Positions 22,370 through 34,524 of a DNA stretch of 64,000 nt are shown here, in pieces (position 1 is the stretch's first letter; the number at the start of each line of letters is the position of its first letter). The translations under genes were made by a program, and so were the position numbers. Under the pieces are notes generated by a model. That model saw only the letters and a program-made list of their open reading frames with translations. It ran no database searches and had not been told where the DNA came from. Location of the stretch: NCBI RefSeq assembly GCF_000275845.1, contig NW_006766947.1, positions 41,927 to 105,926 of the forward strand, read 5' to 3'. This DNA is from Dichomitus squalens LYAD-421 SS1 (Eukaryota > Basidiomycota > Agaricomycetes > Polyporales > Polyporaceae).

Positions 22370-22560
22370 TTCCGTCCATGTCTGCGCGAGCTTCTATCCT
22401 CGACATCCTAGTGGAGACTCCAGATCTTTGGTGCGTACAATGTGTTGGGAAGCAGGGTGCCTTGACCGTTGTCGGAGACCAGATGGACGACGTCGCGAGC
22501 ACGAAGCTGGGTATGGACCAAACACGTCAAGGGTGACCGGTGACCCCTTGAGATCTCGCT
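22370..22560 (-). promoter_or_regulatory. Conserved Z-family promoter block (Z1), shortened
   Basis: Blocks shared with all other Z genes are present (cacattgt, ccagatc, gacgacgtcgcgagc on the plus strand, tggaccaaacac), with a ggata-type box near the start site. Compared with Z8, about 40 nt between ggaccaaacac and the gagatctcgc block are missing or replaced by ggtgaccggtgacc. Confidence 0.65.
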
Positions 22561-22569
22561 TACACCCAC

Positions 22570-23082
22570 GTGGCCGCTCTTCACCCTGCCAAAACCACGG
22601 CGGCTTTTCGAGCAAATCGCGACCGTCGAATGTTGCGACTTCGGGGCACGATATGGCTTTTTAGGTTGCCACTACTGAAGTAGCGTCATCACAACATATG
22701 TCTTCAAGCATTCCTTGCAGTGTCTCTCCTCACTTCTCCACCGCGTGATGGGATTGCAGAGGGACGTGGTGGACTGAAGCTGCAGGCCGTCAATAATATC
22801 TTATCTTCGGGCTTCTCATTCGATCCGCGAGCTTCATCTGTCACTTGAGGTAGACCTTAACCATCAATTCATGTGTTTTTCCTATAGCTAGGATACAATC
22901 TTCCGAAAGATACGGTTTCGGGGATGAGGGAGCTCCTGTCACATTTCCTACATAGTCATCTAGTCAAGTCGCATGATACGTCGTAGCTGGCCAGGCGCTG
23001 GTCCCAGAAGGGAGCAGAGGCACTAATGACGATCAACGTCAGCAAGGATGCACTCGCCACTCGTATTTATGCACGACGAACC
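22570..23082. other. Intergenic between Z1 and D1
   Basis: No gene seen. Parts match 61290-61830 in the right arm, and 23026-23070 also matches 39478-39520 upstream of Z4. Confidence 0.5.
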
Positions 23083-24023
23083 TTAGGCGATTCGGGAGGG
23101 GGCTTCAAGATGCACTACCAGCTCGTCTCCCGTCCAACTCCACCGAACTCCGCGAAAATACAGCTCGGGCGGAGTCCCCCGACCAACCGGATACAAATCC
23201 ACCATACACAACTGACCGTCCCGCTGCAGTTCACGATGTCCACGCGCAATCAACGCAGCGTTGAGCATGTCGTGATCACCCAGCTGGAGGGGCGCGTACA
23301 ACGCTTCGTGTATCGCCCGTAGGATGTCTCTCACTCGCAGTGACCGACCAGACGTCTCATGGACAGCCCTCCTGAAGACGAAGCCCGCTGGCGTGGTGAA
23401 GCGCAGCGTGATCGACCTCACAACCGCTTGCACGAACGCCGGGTCACGAGCAAAGTCTTGGAAACGTCCGGGTGGAGTCTCCTCTGCTCGCACGTCCCAC
23501 CTGAGCGAGAACAGCTGGAGCTCTTGATGAATTGCAGGTGGAGCGAGTGCGGTTACGGGGCCACCGGAGACAAGCTGTCTGTGCACGCCTTGTAGCGTGC
23601 CACTGTACATGGTTCCGTCAGTCCTGCGTCTTTTATAACATAGGAAAAGGACGAGAACACACAGGAGCGACATACCGATCAGGCGACCCCATCCAGTTAT
23701 TGGAGGTGGAGATAGAGACAGCTGGTATGACGGGCATGTAGCCTTGGGTGACTAAAGTGAGCGGTGCGTGCACGACTGCGGGAACCATGTACGAGTATCC
23801 ATGTTGGCCGACGTGGCTGAAAGGGAGAGGGAGCATTCTGTACACGACATACATCAGTCTCCACAGTACTGTGTAGGTCATGAGAGACGTACCTGTTGCC
23901 CGACGACGTCTGGGCAAGAGCTGAGAGTGGGGGCCTTCGCGACGTAATCGGGGTAGTCTCATACACCTGATGCTCATCTGCCCAACGGACGCCCTTGGCA
24001 GGCTGCTGCCAGTTGCGGTTCAT
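23083..24023 (-). CDS. D1: DUF6699-type protein
   Basis: Three exons give a protein of about 300 residues. Exon 1 (start 24023) begins MNRNWQQPAKGVRWADEHQV; the K-G-V-R-W-A-D box is the short conserved motif often found before the DUF6699 domain. Exon 2 gives GQHGYSYMVPAVVHAPLTL and ISTSNNWMGSPDR. Exon 3 (about 23638-23083) carries the domain: FSLRWDVRAEETPPGRFQDF, SITLRFTTPAGFVFRRAV, RSLRVRDILRAIHEALYAPL, QLCMVDLYPVGRGTPPELYF and RGVRWSWTGDELVVHLEAP. The domain is widespread in Agaricomycetes and its function is unknown. The gene is the inverted counterpart of D4, from which it differs by few residues. No signal peptide or membrane segment is seen. Confidence 0.82.
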
Positions 24024-24759
24024 GTCGTGTAAGGTTGGGAAGCGAGTGGTAGTACGATGAGACGAAAGACATCCCATCTAGTGCTGCAAGCAGACCTTTA
24101 TACTCTGTAGACATCATAAGGCACCGTCCGTCATCCTGTCGACTTGACCAAAAAAGCATGCTCGGAGGTGTGGCAGGTATAAGCTGACGCACGAATTTTC
24201 GGTCCTGCAGCAGATCCCGCCCACTGCAACAAACGACCACGCTGTGCGCGCACTGCCGGAAGCTTCAGATCTTTCCAGGCAGCTTAAGGTCTATCTTCCA
24301 AGCGAGCGCTGGGCGAGAAAGGCATCTTACCACGGATCCGCATGTCAAATGAAGTGGTTGACATGGGCAACCACAAGCACAGTTGTCGCAGAAGCAGCGC
24401 AGCAGTGCAGAGTACATGTCCCGGCGTGAACATGAGTTGGTCCAGATGGAGATTTCTCACAGCGCTAGCCAGGGAAGAAAGCAAGGGGCGCCAAAGAATG
24501 GTTAACGAGCGAATTGGCGACCTGTTGGTGATGAAAAAGCTGCGGAGCGCGAGGGTCCAGACTATCAGACTCCGAGAAATAGGAACTTAGTGCTGGCGGG
24601 GCGACGCCCGAGGAATGGGCTTGCGAGGACACACACAGACCAGGTCTGAGACTCGACAGGGAGGGAAGACCCTCCAAGGCAATGTCCGGTCGAGATAATA
24701 TCGTGTGGTGTCGATACGCAGTTGCGGGGAACACACCGCCGACGGCACTGCCTAACCAA

Positions 24760-25117
24760 AATCAGCACATGCAAGAGTCTCTAGGGCCGAAAGCAGAGAA
24801 AGAACCGGTGCACGTACCAGATACCTGGGTTGGACGCACTATATCCCTTCTTCGAGCTATGGCCCCATTCGTTCTCGTCCACAGCACCGTGCGCCGACCA
24901 TCGACGCCTGAAGATACGTACCTGCGCGCTTGGCTGATATCAGGCGTCGTCCACAATCGACAGATTCGATCAAATAACCTAATTTTGCCCTGGTTGGAAG
25001 GAACTCTAAACGGTACTCGGGAAGAAGATTCTCGCGATGACTACTAGGGGTCACCTCCTCGTCGTTGTCCTCCCAAACCGGATCTGTGTCATGAACAGTC
25101 GCGTCTTGCTCGATCAT
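24760..25117 (-). pseudogene. X1: frameshifted copy of unknown ORF X2
   Basis: The frame reads ATVHDTDPVWEDNDEEVTP, then NLLPEYRLEFLPT, as in X2 (59200-59574). A net loss of bases after EFLPT shifts the frame, and the rest (TTPDISQARRYVSSGVDG, then RRTVLWTRTNG) continues in another frame down to 24762. No known domain is recognised, and there is no convincing ATG shared by both copies. It may be a remnant exon of a larger gene. Confidence 0.4.
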
Positions 25118-25803
25118 GGCACTACTGCAGCATCACAAACTGAGCAAATCCCGCTGAGAAGACACCCTCTAAGGCAGACGGAAGTTGGAGCCCTCCTTGT
25201 TCCTGGGGTAAGTCGTACCTGTATGCTTCCGGCGAAGCGGCAGTGCAGCCATGATGCAAGCGTTCAGATGGTCGATTTCACAGTATAGAGCTCGGAAGCC
25301 GAACGCCTGCGCGTTACAGCCCCTGCTCAATTCGCATACTCCTCGGCATCCGAGTCAAGGCACATCATCTGTGTTACAGCACGACGTAGTCATCGCCAGA
25401 CCAGCAGGCTTGTGTCCCACGTCTGACCTGTTAGTACCATGCTTATAAGGGACGAGCTTAGAAAGTACCTGAAGGCAACGCACAAGTGGCCATAACGTTG
25501 ACTGAGTTACAAGATAGACTAGTTGAGCATGAGATGGGACGCGTGAGGACCGTCAAGAGCTCCGCGCAAGGTCAGGACGCGAACATCGATCATCCACGTA
25601 GGACGGTGGCGGTTTATGTTCCCACGATGCGAACATGCACGCGTCGTCCAAGGGAAACGTAGGCAGCAGGTGCATGCGTCAATTGAGAGTATGCTCACAA
25701 GCAAGTTTTAAGGGGGCTTCAAATACGAGATACGAGCACAGAGTATGTATGCTACTAACACAACTAAAGATTCAGATTCTGCCCCGTCCCTCAACGCCTC
25801 AGC
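25118..25803. other. Intergenic between X1 and Z2, duplicated in the right arm
   Basis: No gene seen. The sequence matches 58520-59190 in inverted orientation, including the run just 3' of Z2/Z7 (cctcaacgcctcagc). Confidence 0.55.
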
Positions 25804-26928
25804 CTAAGATGAGTCCTTCCCCAAGCGGTTCCCTGGCTGGTACATCGACCACGCGTCCCCAAAGCACTTGCCCTTCTGCGCCTTCAAATGCCGAATTAGC
25901 GCATCCTTCCTGCTGAACGTCTTCCTGCATCCACCAATCATAGGCACTCCATCAAAGTCCATAATCTGACCCTGCCGCACCACCTCGACCGGCACCCCCT
26001 GGTCCAACGCATCCAACGCATATACCCCGCAGCACACCCACATTGCCACATCTGCACCATGCGTATGTGTTTCGATATGACGCTTGAGGTCGGGGGAGCG
26101 ACGGTTGTGCTGGACGTAGGGGCAGTGGGGGCACGCCCAGCGGTTGGTGCGGATTGGAGGGGAAGACGAGGGCGCATTCGGAGAGGGTGCAGGCGCATTC
26201 CTGCGCGTGCATGCAACGAGCTGCGAAGGCGTTCCGGGGATGGGCTCGTAGACATGTGATGGTGATGGACAGGCCGAGGACGATGAGTGCGAGGAGGACC
26301 GCGCCGCAGTCTGAGCAGCGCGACGTGCACCGCGGACTGGTTGGGAGCTTTTCGACGTTGTCCGAGGTACGCACTCGTTGGGAAGGGGCACACCATCGTA
26401 CTCGGGTCCAGTGGGATAGACAAGGTTGGGAGAGACGCAGGGCTCGGGCGTCGAGGGAACAGCTTGCTTGAGGGGGATTGGAGGCAAGCTGTGGTCCCTG
26501 GACTCCACACAAGCGGGAGACTGCCAACTCGCGAAATGGTCTCCCCAGGGCAGCTCGCATTGCGCCTGCGTGTCGTAGAGTAGAGCGTTTTGTGCGTCAT
26601 TGGGCGGCAGCGATGGCACTGGGATTGGAACAGATGATGCAGTTGTACTCGCATATGTAATCTCCGTAGTGACGCTGCGTGTCAAGTAAGCCCTAGGACG
26701 GCTTGCCATGTATGCGGGTGCTACTCACAAAGCACTGGATAGCTGCTCCGAGTACATGAACGCATACCCGTCGATAGCGTCGGTCCACTGCGAAGAACAA
26801 GCAGGGTGGTCATAGCCCCTGAGTGCATACTCAGGAGCAAGTGACGGCGGATCGTAAGCCTCATACGCATGTGTCGGAGAGTAGGTATCAGACGCGAAGT
26901 GAGGGGCGGAACAAGCTGGAGCATTCAT
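25804..26928 (-). CDS. Z2: two-finger zinc regulator of the Z family
   Basis: Exon 1 (26928-26729) encodes MNAPACSAPHFASDTYSPTH plus a Tyr/Ser/Pro-rich segment. A 54-nt intron leads to exon 2 (26674-25804). After a long Ser/Pro-rich, disordered stretch comes RTNRWACPHCPYVQHNRRSP/DLKRHIETH, a C-x2-C...H-x3-H finger. The linker WVCCGVYALDALDQGVPVE leads to GGCRKTFSRKDALIRHLKAQ followed by KGKC, which has a Cys-Cys...Cys...His...Cys layout and reads like a second finger whose Cys pair is split by an insertion. The R-D-A-L-I-R-H and S-P-D-L-K-R-H helices fit DNA recognition. A nuclear transcription factor is inferred; targets are unknown. The frame is intact to TAG 25804. Its right-arm counterpart is Z7. 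Confidence 0.8.
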
Positions 26929-26989
26929 CTTGCTGGGAGGAGGGGGCGACTGAGTGGGGCGGGGAGTTCGATGGAGGTCGTTCCATCCA

Positions 26990-27200
26990 TGTCTGCACGA
27001 GCTTTTATCCTGGACATCCTAGTGCAGTCTCCAGATCTTCGGTGCGCGCAATGTGTTCGGGAGCAGGGTGCCTTGGCCGTTGTCGAAGGCCAGGTGGACG
27101 ACGTCGCGAGCACAAAGCTGGGTATGGACCAAACACAAATCCACACGATTGGGCAACTCAACGGCTCATCGTCCCACGACCGCCTGAGATCTCGCTTAGT
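26990..27200 (-). promoter_or_regulatory. Conserved Z-family promoter block (Z2)
   Basis: Full set of blocks in gene orientation: gagatctcaggcgg, gacgatgagccgttgagttg, cccaatcgtgtggatttgtg, tttggtccatacccagc, gcgacgtcgtccacctggcc, cgaacacattgcgcgcaccg, aagatctggag and a ggataaaagctcg TATA-like box about 70 nt before the ATG. Confidence 0.75.
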
Positions 27201-28117
27201 CTCGCGTGGCTGCTCTTCACGTCGCACTCGCCCCTCGCTCCTGTCGCACTCGACGTTCAAACGTTCGCGTCCTATGGCCCCAGCGCACGCGCTGATATTT
27301 CATCAATTCATACTACTATCAGGCTACATGCTGTCCCATGTTCTCCAGAATCCGGATATCCGTCTTGTAAGCGCATGCAATACTGAAGATTGGCTCCTGA
27401 ATTCCACCGATGTTCAGGTTGCGGCAAACTCAGCAAGGTTCGTGCGTCGCTCAGCACAGTGCGATGCGGTGACTGATCGACGTTCTCCTGCATCCTTATG
27501 ATGATGATTCGTTGCGCGATGATCTGGATCCACTCACAGGCGTTGTTGATCTCCCGGATCGCCTTCTGTTGTCGAGCTGGAGCGTGCGTAAACATCATGC
27601 CTACAACTCGTCCAGTGGGCCTCTTCGTATCTGAGATTCTCTGTACAGCAATATCATAAATCTACGCAGGAAGTTCATCAAGAGGAGAAGAGTCTAGGCG
27701 TTGGGTAGGAAGTGACGTCAGGAGGTCTGCCCGTGTCGACTCTGATAGATGCCCGCTCCCGTTTGTCTGCAGAATCAAACCTCGGTCATCTCACGTCGCA
27801 GAACTGTTGCCCGGGTAACAAGGATAGTGCGATGCTACGGTCACAGTCCTTTCCTGGACAGCGTACGCACTTAGGGCGAGGCTGAGTATGTTCGAACTGG
27901 AAGGACGTCGGTGGGCTACATTGATAATCCCTCCGAGCGCTGTTGATAACCTTTCTGAAGCAATAGTGATCGTCTGAGAGGTTGACATTTCTGATGATCC
28001 TCCGGACCGTGATTCGAAATGAACCAAGACAAACTCCAGGTAGATACACGGTCCAAACGACACTTTGCTCAGACTGAGGAGCCATGGGAATAGAAGTATT
28101 CCTCCGTCTCACACTAT
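27201..28117. repeat. Duplicated flank between Z2 and MDR-B
   Basis: The Z-proximal half (27300-27700) matches the upstream DNA of Z3 (34800-35160), Z6 (49700-50330, inverted) and Z7 (56640-57120, inverted). It contains a readable remnant (ARQQKAIREINNACEW) shared by several copies that looks like the end of an old protein-coding exon. The MDR-proximal half (27745-28117) matches the 3' flanks of MDR-A and MDR-C. Confidence 0.6.
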
Positions 28118-29444
28118 TCAGGCTGTCTCTTGCGGGTGAACGACGAGCTTCACACCACTAACTTGGTTAGCCTTCAGCCGCTCCAAACCACCAACGACCC
28201 CGTTCAGTCCGCCAGAGAGGACTTCAACCCTGTTGGGCTACAACGCAGCATAAGTATCAACATCACAGTCCCGGACAATGTACATCAGCGCAAGGTACTC
28301 TCACCTTGATGTCGCCGGTTTCAAGCAACTTCGGAAGGCTCGAGAGCAGCGGCCCAGACACCTCTCGGTTGATTGGTTGCATAAACAGACCCTGCGCAAA
28401 GTGCACGTTCTTCCCTTGCTTTCTAGCCTCTTCAGCCGTCTCCGCAGGGGAAAGGACGACAACGAGGTGGCCGCCGGGGGCAGTGGCAGCCAGGGAGAGA
28501 TGGAGGGTGTCCGCGACGGAAACAGCGTCATAGACAACGTCAAACGGCCCGCTCGCAATCTTGGCGAACTCGGCCTGGAGCTCTCCGGCTGCGAGTTTGC
28601 GATCCACGACTTGTGTCGCTCCCAGAGTTTTGAGGAACGCGGAATGGTGGACGGAGGCGGTTGCCACGATGGGGGAGAAACCAGACAGGCGAGCAAACTG
28701 AATAGCTGGGCAGAGAAAAGGTCGGTATTCCGTATTCGTGTACTTCTGATATGGCATGAGGGTACGAACCGAACTGTCCCATGGATGTGGCCCCACCGAC
28801 GACGAGGAACGATTTCCCCGCGTATTTCCCCCTTCCGCCCTCCTTCCAAGGAGGGAAGAGCTTGACCGAGTCTGCTCCTTCGACATGATTGTACAGCGGC
28901 AAGGCGGCCGTCGCGACACCGCTCGAAACAGTGGCTGCTTCGTCGAAAGACAAGTTGTCCGGAAACTAACTACGTATCTCAGCAGTGTTCAAGCCTCGCT
29001 ATGAATTGCACAGCTGACCTTTGCAACGAACTCGTGGGGGAGGGTGAGGTACTGGGCATATGTACCACGCATCGTCTGCTTCTCCATGTCAATATCGCCT
29101 TGGAAAGTGCTGGTCAATCAAAATGAGTGTTCAAATAGGTTGTCTCAAGCTCGTGAACATGCTTGGTCGACTCACACGCGGTCCCCGACGGCGAATGCCT
29201 CCGATGAGACCTTCTCACCGACCGCGATCACGATGCCGGACCCATCGGTTCCTAGGACTGCAGGGTACGCATTGATGAGCGCGCCATATGTCTGTATTTT
29301 CCAGTCCGCCGGATTGAGCGCTGTGGCCTCGATCTTCACCAGCAGGTCACCGGGACCGGGGCGCGGGACGTCCGTCGTTTGCACGGCAAACTTCCCGAAT
29401 TTGGCTTCGAGAACTAGAGCTTTCTGCTGCGCTGGGATTGACAT
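28118..29444 (-). CDS. Medium-chain reductase MDR-B
   Basis: The exon structure is the same as MDR-A, to which it is nearly identical over most exons. The start is MSIPAQQKALVLEAKFGKF (29444). The nucleotide-binding motif FLVVGGATSMGQ is present, followed by SGFSPIVATASVHHSAFLKT and QVVDRKLAAGEL (Gln where A and C have His). The terminal exon gives GLNGVVGGLERLKANQVSG with the stop at 28118. All frames are intact. The MDR family transfers hydride from NADPH to enoyl or quinone substrates; the specific substrate is not visible. It lies between Z3 and Z2 on the same strand and shares promoter-region sequence (a tatatagtttggcaatcc TATA region near 29510) with MDR-A. Confidence 0.85.
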
Positions 29445-29629
29445 GGCTGGCGTGAGAGGACGGGAGGGTGTGTAGATTGTCGATGGAGCACGATCTCGTT
29501 ACAATGCCCGTTATATAGTTTGGCAATCCACGACGTGGTCGAGATACATCTCGGAGAGCGGCGAACCTGACTAAGGCAGATGACCTGTTCGTGGCAGGTA
29601 GTAAGTACAGCCTAACACATCAAATTACC

Positions 29630-30430
29630 GTAGAGTGGACGACTTTCAATCACGGCAGGGATTCGGATATTTCCAGCTGGAGAAAAGTCTCTTATGAGGG
29701 GACGCGCAAGGCAAACAATCCGTAAATATGTGGCGTTTCTGGATAAAAGTCATTGAAAAACGACGGGCTGTTGCCTTTTGCGTCCCCATTTCATCGACTT
29801 TTCTCCAATCGAAAATATCCCATTCCCTGCCGTCTAAGGATTTACGGCTCTACGGACCGTCTAGGCGGGGTTTGAAACAGTCTCTGGATCTTGGGCGCTC
29901 ACAGAGCGACAGATTCTGCCCATCATCAGCACGTGATTGGAATGACTTATGTCATGTCTGCATTTGGCATACAGTTTGATGGTCCCTTCCATTCTCGTGG
30001 TCAGGTCTACGGACTGTGGCTCGTTAGAGATTTAGAAACGAGGTTCGCACCCCCTTCCTAGATTTTGACGTCCGTATCCTAGATTTCATCAGCGGAGTTC
30101 CGATCTGGTGTCAGCAACACTGCCCTTTGCCTAAATCGATCTGTTTAAAGATCTACGGACGTCCGTAGAGCCGTAGATAGCTTACAGCGCCTTGCAAAAC
30201 GATAGCGCATGCCCGTTCAGACATTTGTACGCCACAATTCTCAGAGGCGGGTCCTTGACGGTGCAATCTTGTTCATCTCTACAATGCATGCCAAAGTATG
30301 GTTGCAAAATCTCAAAGTTGTAATGAGATTGCGCGCTTCTCATCACCAGTTTTGCATGACATCGATAGAGGTTGAAGTCTGTCGAGGAAGAGAGTGGCAG
30401 GGCAGCAGCGGCCCGTAGCGACTGAGCGCT
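29630..30430. mobile_element. Private insertion upstream of MDR-B, MITE-like core
   Basis: About 0.8 kb is absent from the MDR-A and MDR-C upstream regions. Inside, tacggctctacggac (29843-29857) recurs inverted at 30161-30175, bounding ~333 bp. The right end also contains the palindrome ctacggacgtccgtag (30153-30168). There is no transposase-like ORF. A non-autonomous DNA transposon is the simplest reading; exact ends and target-site duplication were not resolved. Confidence 0.5.
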
Positions 30431-30979
30431 TGATTACCTTACTGTGAAGCGGAGCTGGGAAATTCCTGGGCGTGTTTTCCGGCAAGGCGCTGTCGTTTTG
30501 CAAGGTGCTGTATGGAAAGTCGTCCAGTCTTCTCCTGGGCGCAGGAGAGTGCTTGTCGAGTGCACGTCCATTGGTGCTTCCTCGGGTGGTATAGCAACAT
30601 CGACCCACGAAAGCGCTGAGCCCCACAGGGGCTCCGAAGCGTTGAATAAGCTTCTTGGCTCTTGGCTCTCGGCTCTCAGCCCGTTATGGTCAGCATGGAT
30701 GAAATGGGAAAGGGAGTGACGCGGGAGTCATCAGCAAATGTGCAAAACGGTTGATTACGGTTGGCTCGATTGGCCATGGCACTCAAAACTGGCGTGGAAT
30801 ACTTATACTAAGCCCCATTCGATGGGGAATCAAATAGCATTTGCAGGAACGGAGGACAGTACGTCACCGTGAGTTCTTTACCATCAAGACCATGTGTGTG
30901 AAGCCATTTCTTCACACGATGAACGTCAGTCCATCATCTGGACATACGGCGATGCTGGTACCCCACGATGCCCCGCGAA

Positions 30980-32960
30980 CTAGAGGAAAAATACACATCC
31001 GGATCTTCATTCGAAAAGACTCGATGGATGTATGTCGAGTATGATGCATTAAGGCGTCTCAGCGATTATACATGAGCTCGTAAGTATGACAGGGTATCAT
31101 TCATCTATGGTGCTGTACTGCTGCATCAAGGCCAGGACGATTACCGTCTCAAGCGATGTCCGACAATGTCCGTTCAGCACACCAGAGCGGGTATGTGATG
31201 GGTTGTTGATATAATGATGTTGTGTGGTATCAATGATCACAATAAAAAGAAAATAGTAGCGTGACTTTTGGCGCATGCTCCTGACGAACTGGCACGTTAG
31301 TCAAGGATCAAACACGTGCAGAACGACTCACCTCTTGCATCGCGCAACATTGTGAGGCCCCCCAACCCTGCCAGTTCCTTCAAGATCCCTCAAGCACAGC
31401 AGCAGATCACTCTCAGGAAATATCTCCAGAACGGTCGCTTCGAGAACGAGCGCTCCTCCGGCCAATCGTCGATACTGGAGTACCTGTTTCCCCCAGTTCT
31501 GTCGTGCACACACTCGTGGGATTAACACGGCAAGTAACGCCGACATACGGGGGCTGACGTACTCGACGTAATCGGCCGGCTATTACGTCTAGTATTGGCT
31601 CCAGGGACGACGTAGCTGGAGGGCGTGTACAGGTTTCCACGCGCTCTGCGAGGCATAGTTAGACCAGTCGCAGTACATCATGGCTAAGAGATCTTACCCA
31701 GCTACACCCTCGATGCCGTTGTTAGTGACGTAGTAGCTGGTCGTGGCAGCGACTGACTTGGCCTCGGCGTGCCTAGCACCGGCGCCGCTGTACGGGTTTC
31801 GAGCAGCACTAAGCCAGAACACAAGTCAGCACAAACTATCGCCAATCCCAGTCAATGCTGGGTTGAAAAGGACAACATACTCAATCGCGCCCGGAAGCCG
31901 CACACTATCGGGTGGCAGAGGAGCTGCATGTTGCCCGCTGTGGCACAGGGCTACGTCAGTAACACTGCTGCGCACTCGATAAGACAGCCAAGGAGTCTGT
32001 GTTCTACGAGAGCTCGACACGAACCTGGCCTTCGACGTGCGGTATAGCATCTTGGTGAGGTTTCCCCATGGTCCGAGGGTAGTAGTTAGGACCCGCTGAA
32101 GACGGTCGGAGCTCATGATCACCTCGCAGAGCGGGTTGGAGTGATGTTTGGAGGGCTTGGTACATGTTTCTGCTGGCAGACGTGTAACTCTGGTACTAAT
32201 TTCGACTCATTGAGATGTTGTATTGGTGACATAGCGCTTCGTGCACGTACTAGCGCTTGTCTGATGGAGGTCGTTGTGGGGAAAGTACAGGGCATTCGCC
32301 TGCGTATATATGCAACTAGTGTTTGCCTTTGTGGGCGTACATGGAACAAACAAAAGCCGACCTTGACCATAGACTATGAGGAGCAGTGGGACGAAACGAG
32401 CGAGGAACCCACCATCGCCTCGTTGGCCTACGAGAAGGACCGGCTTGGAGTCAATAGTCATGCACTCCGGGCCTTGCGACGCCCAAAGGGAGCCAATCAT
32501 GGCCCGATTGTTTGAGGACGACGACATTGGAAGAACTGAGGAAAGCAGAGTGCGAGTGGGTCGGGTACAAGAGCAATGCAAGTAGAGGAGGCGGCTATTT
32601 GTATGGAGAAGACATACAGTGGGTGGTAGCAGGTGGTAGTGCGGACCACGGATCGGATATGAGATCATCGACAATCGTCGGACATCTGTAGACGCCCATG
32701 ACGAGGGCGTCACTAGCTCGCCTGCTGACCATCTGCGCTTGTCGACAACTTTACTCTGACTCCAGTGGAATGGCTGCGTACGGCCCACGAAATATATTAC
32801 GCATGAGATCTCTGAGAGCTCCGAGGGCATGAGACCCCTTCGGCTGCATTGATACAATGGACTGTGCCTTATTTGTAGTTACTTGACTGTAGTGACCTCC
32901 TATTGTTGTGAGTAGTCCTGCCAATTACCGCGACACGGTACTTCAAAGGCCACATTGACC
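30980..32960. other. Region between MDR-B and Z3, no confidently modelled gene
   Basis: Minus-strand frames (for example 32515-32207, 32122-31826 and 31640-31330) might be exons of a degraded gene, but no domain or continuous splice pattern is recognised. 32620-32870 matches 53790-53995 in the right arm, inverted. Confidence 0.4.
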
Positions 32961-32964
32961 GCGG

Positions 32965-33300
32965 TGCGCATTGGGCGACGCTTCCTGAAATCTCTTGCTC
33001 TGGCTTGCCGTGGATTGTTCGTCTACACCTTGAGGTCGTACTTTCGTTCAGCGACCGTCAGATGCTGCAGCATCCTGCTAGCACGGCAGCGACCAGGTAG
33101 CATCCGTCCATCTCGACCGATATAGGGTGGCATCACGGAACCATGAGCGACGACACTCATGCGGTTACGAGATCGTGAAATTGCAGACTTGCGTTACCTT
33201 GATAACATGACTTGTGTGCTGTCCAGTCACGACGGCACAGGAAACCACAGAGATATCGCAGAATTTACGGGAGGGAGCCTTGAAATGAGGGTACGCTACA
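32965..33300. repeat. Duplicated segment 3' of Z3
   Basis: This segment matches 20905-21245 (3' of Z1) directly and 53300-53620 in inverted orientation. Shared landmarks include attgggcgac, ttgccgtggattgttc and gtccagtcacgacgg. It travels with the 3' ends of Z genes. Confidence 0.65.
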
Positions 33301-33329
33301 CATACGATTATGCAATCTCTACTTCAGGC

Positions 33330-34457
33330 TCAGCTCTCCAAGCCTTCTCCATCCTTCAACCGGTTCCCCGGCTGGTACATCGACCACGCGTCCCCAAAGC
33401 ACTTGCCCTTCTGCGCCTTCAAATGCCGAATCAGCGCATCCTTCCTGCTGAATGTCTTCATGCATCCACCAATCATAGGCACTCCATCAAAGTCCATGAT
33501 CTGACCCTGCCGCACCACCTCGACCGGCACCCCCTGGTCCAACGCATCCAACGCATATACCCCGCAGCACACCCACATTGCCACATCTGCACCATGCGTA
33601 TGTGTTTCGATATGGCGCTTGAGGTCGGGAGACCGGCGATTGTGTTGCACGTAGGGGCAGTGGGGACACGCCCAGCGGTTGGTGCGGATGAGTGAGGAGG
33701 ATGAGTGTGCATTCGGAGAGGGTACCTGCGCGTTCCTGCGCGTGGACGCGACGAGACGCGGAGAAGTCCCAGGATGAGGCTCGGCGACAGGCGATGGGGA
33801 GGCCGAAGACGATGAGTGCGAGGAGGACCGCGAGGCCTGATGTGCACCGCGAGTGCTCTGGGAGATATTCGACGTTGTCTGAGGTACGCATTCGTTGGGG
33901 AGGGGGACACCATCATCTTCGGCGTGTCCAGTGGGATAGACAAGGTCGGGAGAGATGCAGGGCGCGGACCTCGAGGGAAGTGCTTGCCTGAGTGAGATCG
34001 GAGGCGAGCTGTGGCCCATGGACTCCACACAAGCGGGAAACTGCCAATCCGCGAATCGGGTCCCCCAAAGCAACTCAGAATGTGCTTGCGTGACGTAGAG
34101 TAGAGCGGTTTGTCCGTCATTGGACGGCAGCGATGGCATGGGGATTGGGACGGATGACACAGCTGTGTTCGCAGATGTAACCTCCGTGGTGAAGCTGCGT
34201 GTCAAGTGAGCACTAGCACAATTTTCGAACTACGCGGGTAATACGCACAAAGCACTGGGTAACTGCTCGTGTGTCTCCGAGTATGTGAACGCATACCCGT
34301 CGGTACCGTCGGTCCACTGCGAAGAACAAGCAGGGTGGTCATAGCCGCCGAGTGCATACTCAGAAGCATGTGACGGCGAATCGTACGCCTCGTACGCGTG
34401 TGTAGGGGAGTAGGTATCGGACGCGAAGTGGGGGGCAGAACAAGCTGGAGCATTCAT
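33330..34457 (-). CDS. Z3: two-finger zinc regulator of the Z family
   Basis: Exon 1 is 34457-34249 (MNAPACSAPHFASDTYSPTH, ending YSETHEQLPSAL with a four-residue THEQ-type insertion also seen in Z4). Exon 2 is 34194-33330. Ser-rich disordered segments lead to RTNRWACPHCPYVQHNRRSP/DLKRHIETH, WVCCGVYALDALDQGVPVE, GGCMKTFSRKDALIRHLKAQ, KGKCFGDAWSMYQPGNRLKD and a GEGLES terminus. All finger ligands are present and the frame is intact. A DNA-binding regulator is inferred. By position it is the left-arm counterpart of Z6. It lacks a CCCH gene behind it. Confidence 0.8.
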
Positions 34458-34524
34458 CTTGCCGGGAGGAGAAGGCGACTGAGTGGGGCGGGGAGTTCGA
34501 TGGAGGTCGTTCCGTCCATGTCTG

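Noticed and set aside
31300..32860. Possible membrane-protein gene (minus) between MDR-B and Z3
   Set aside because: Several frames look exon-like, but I could not join them by plausible introns or match a family.
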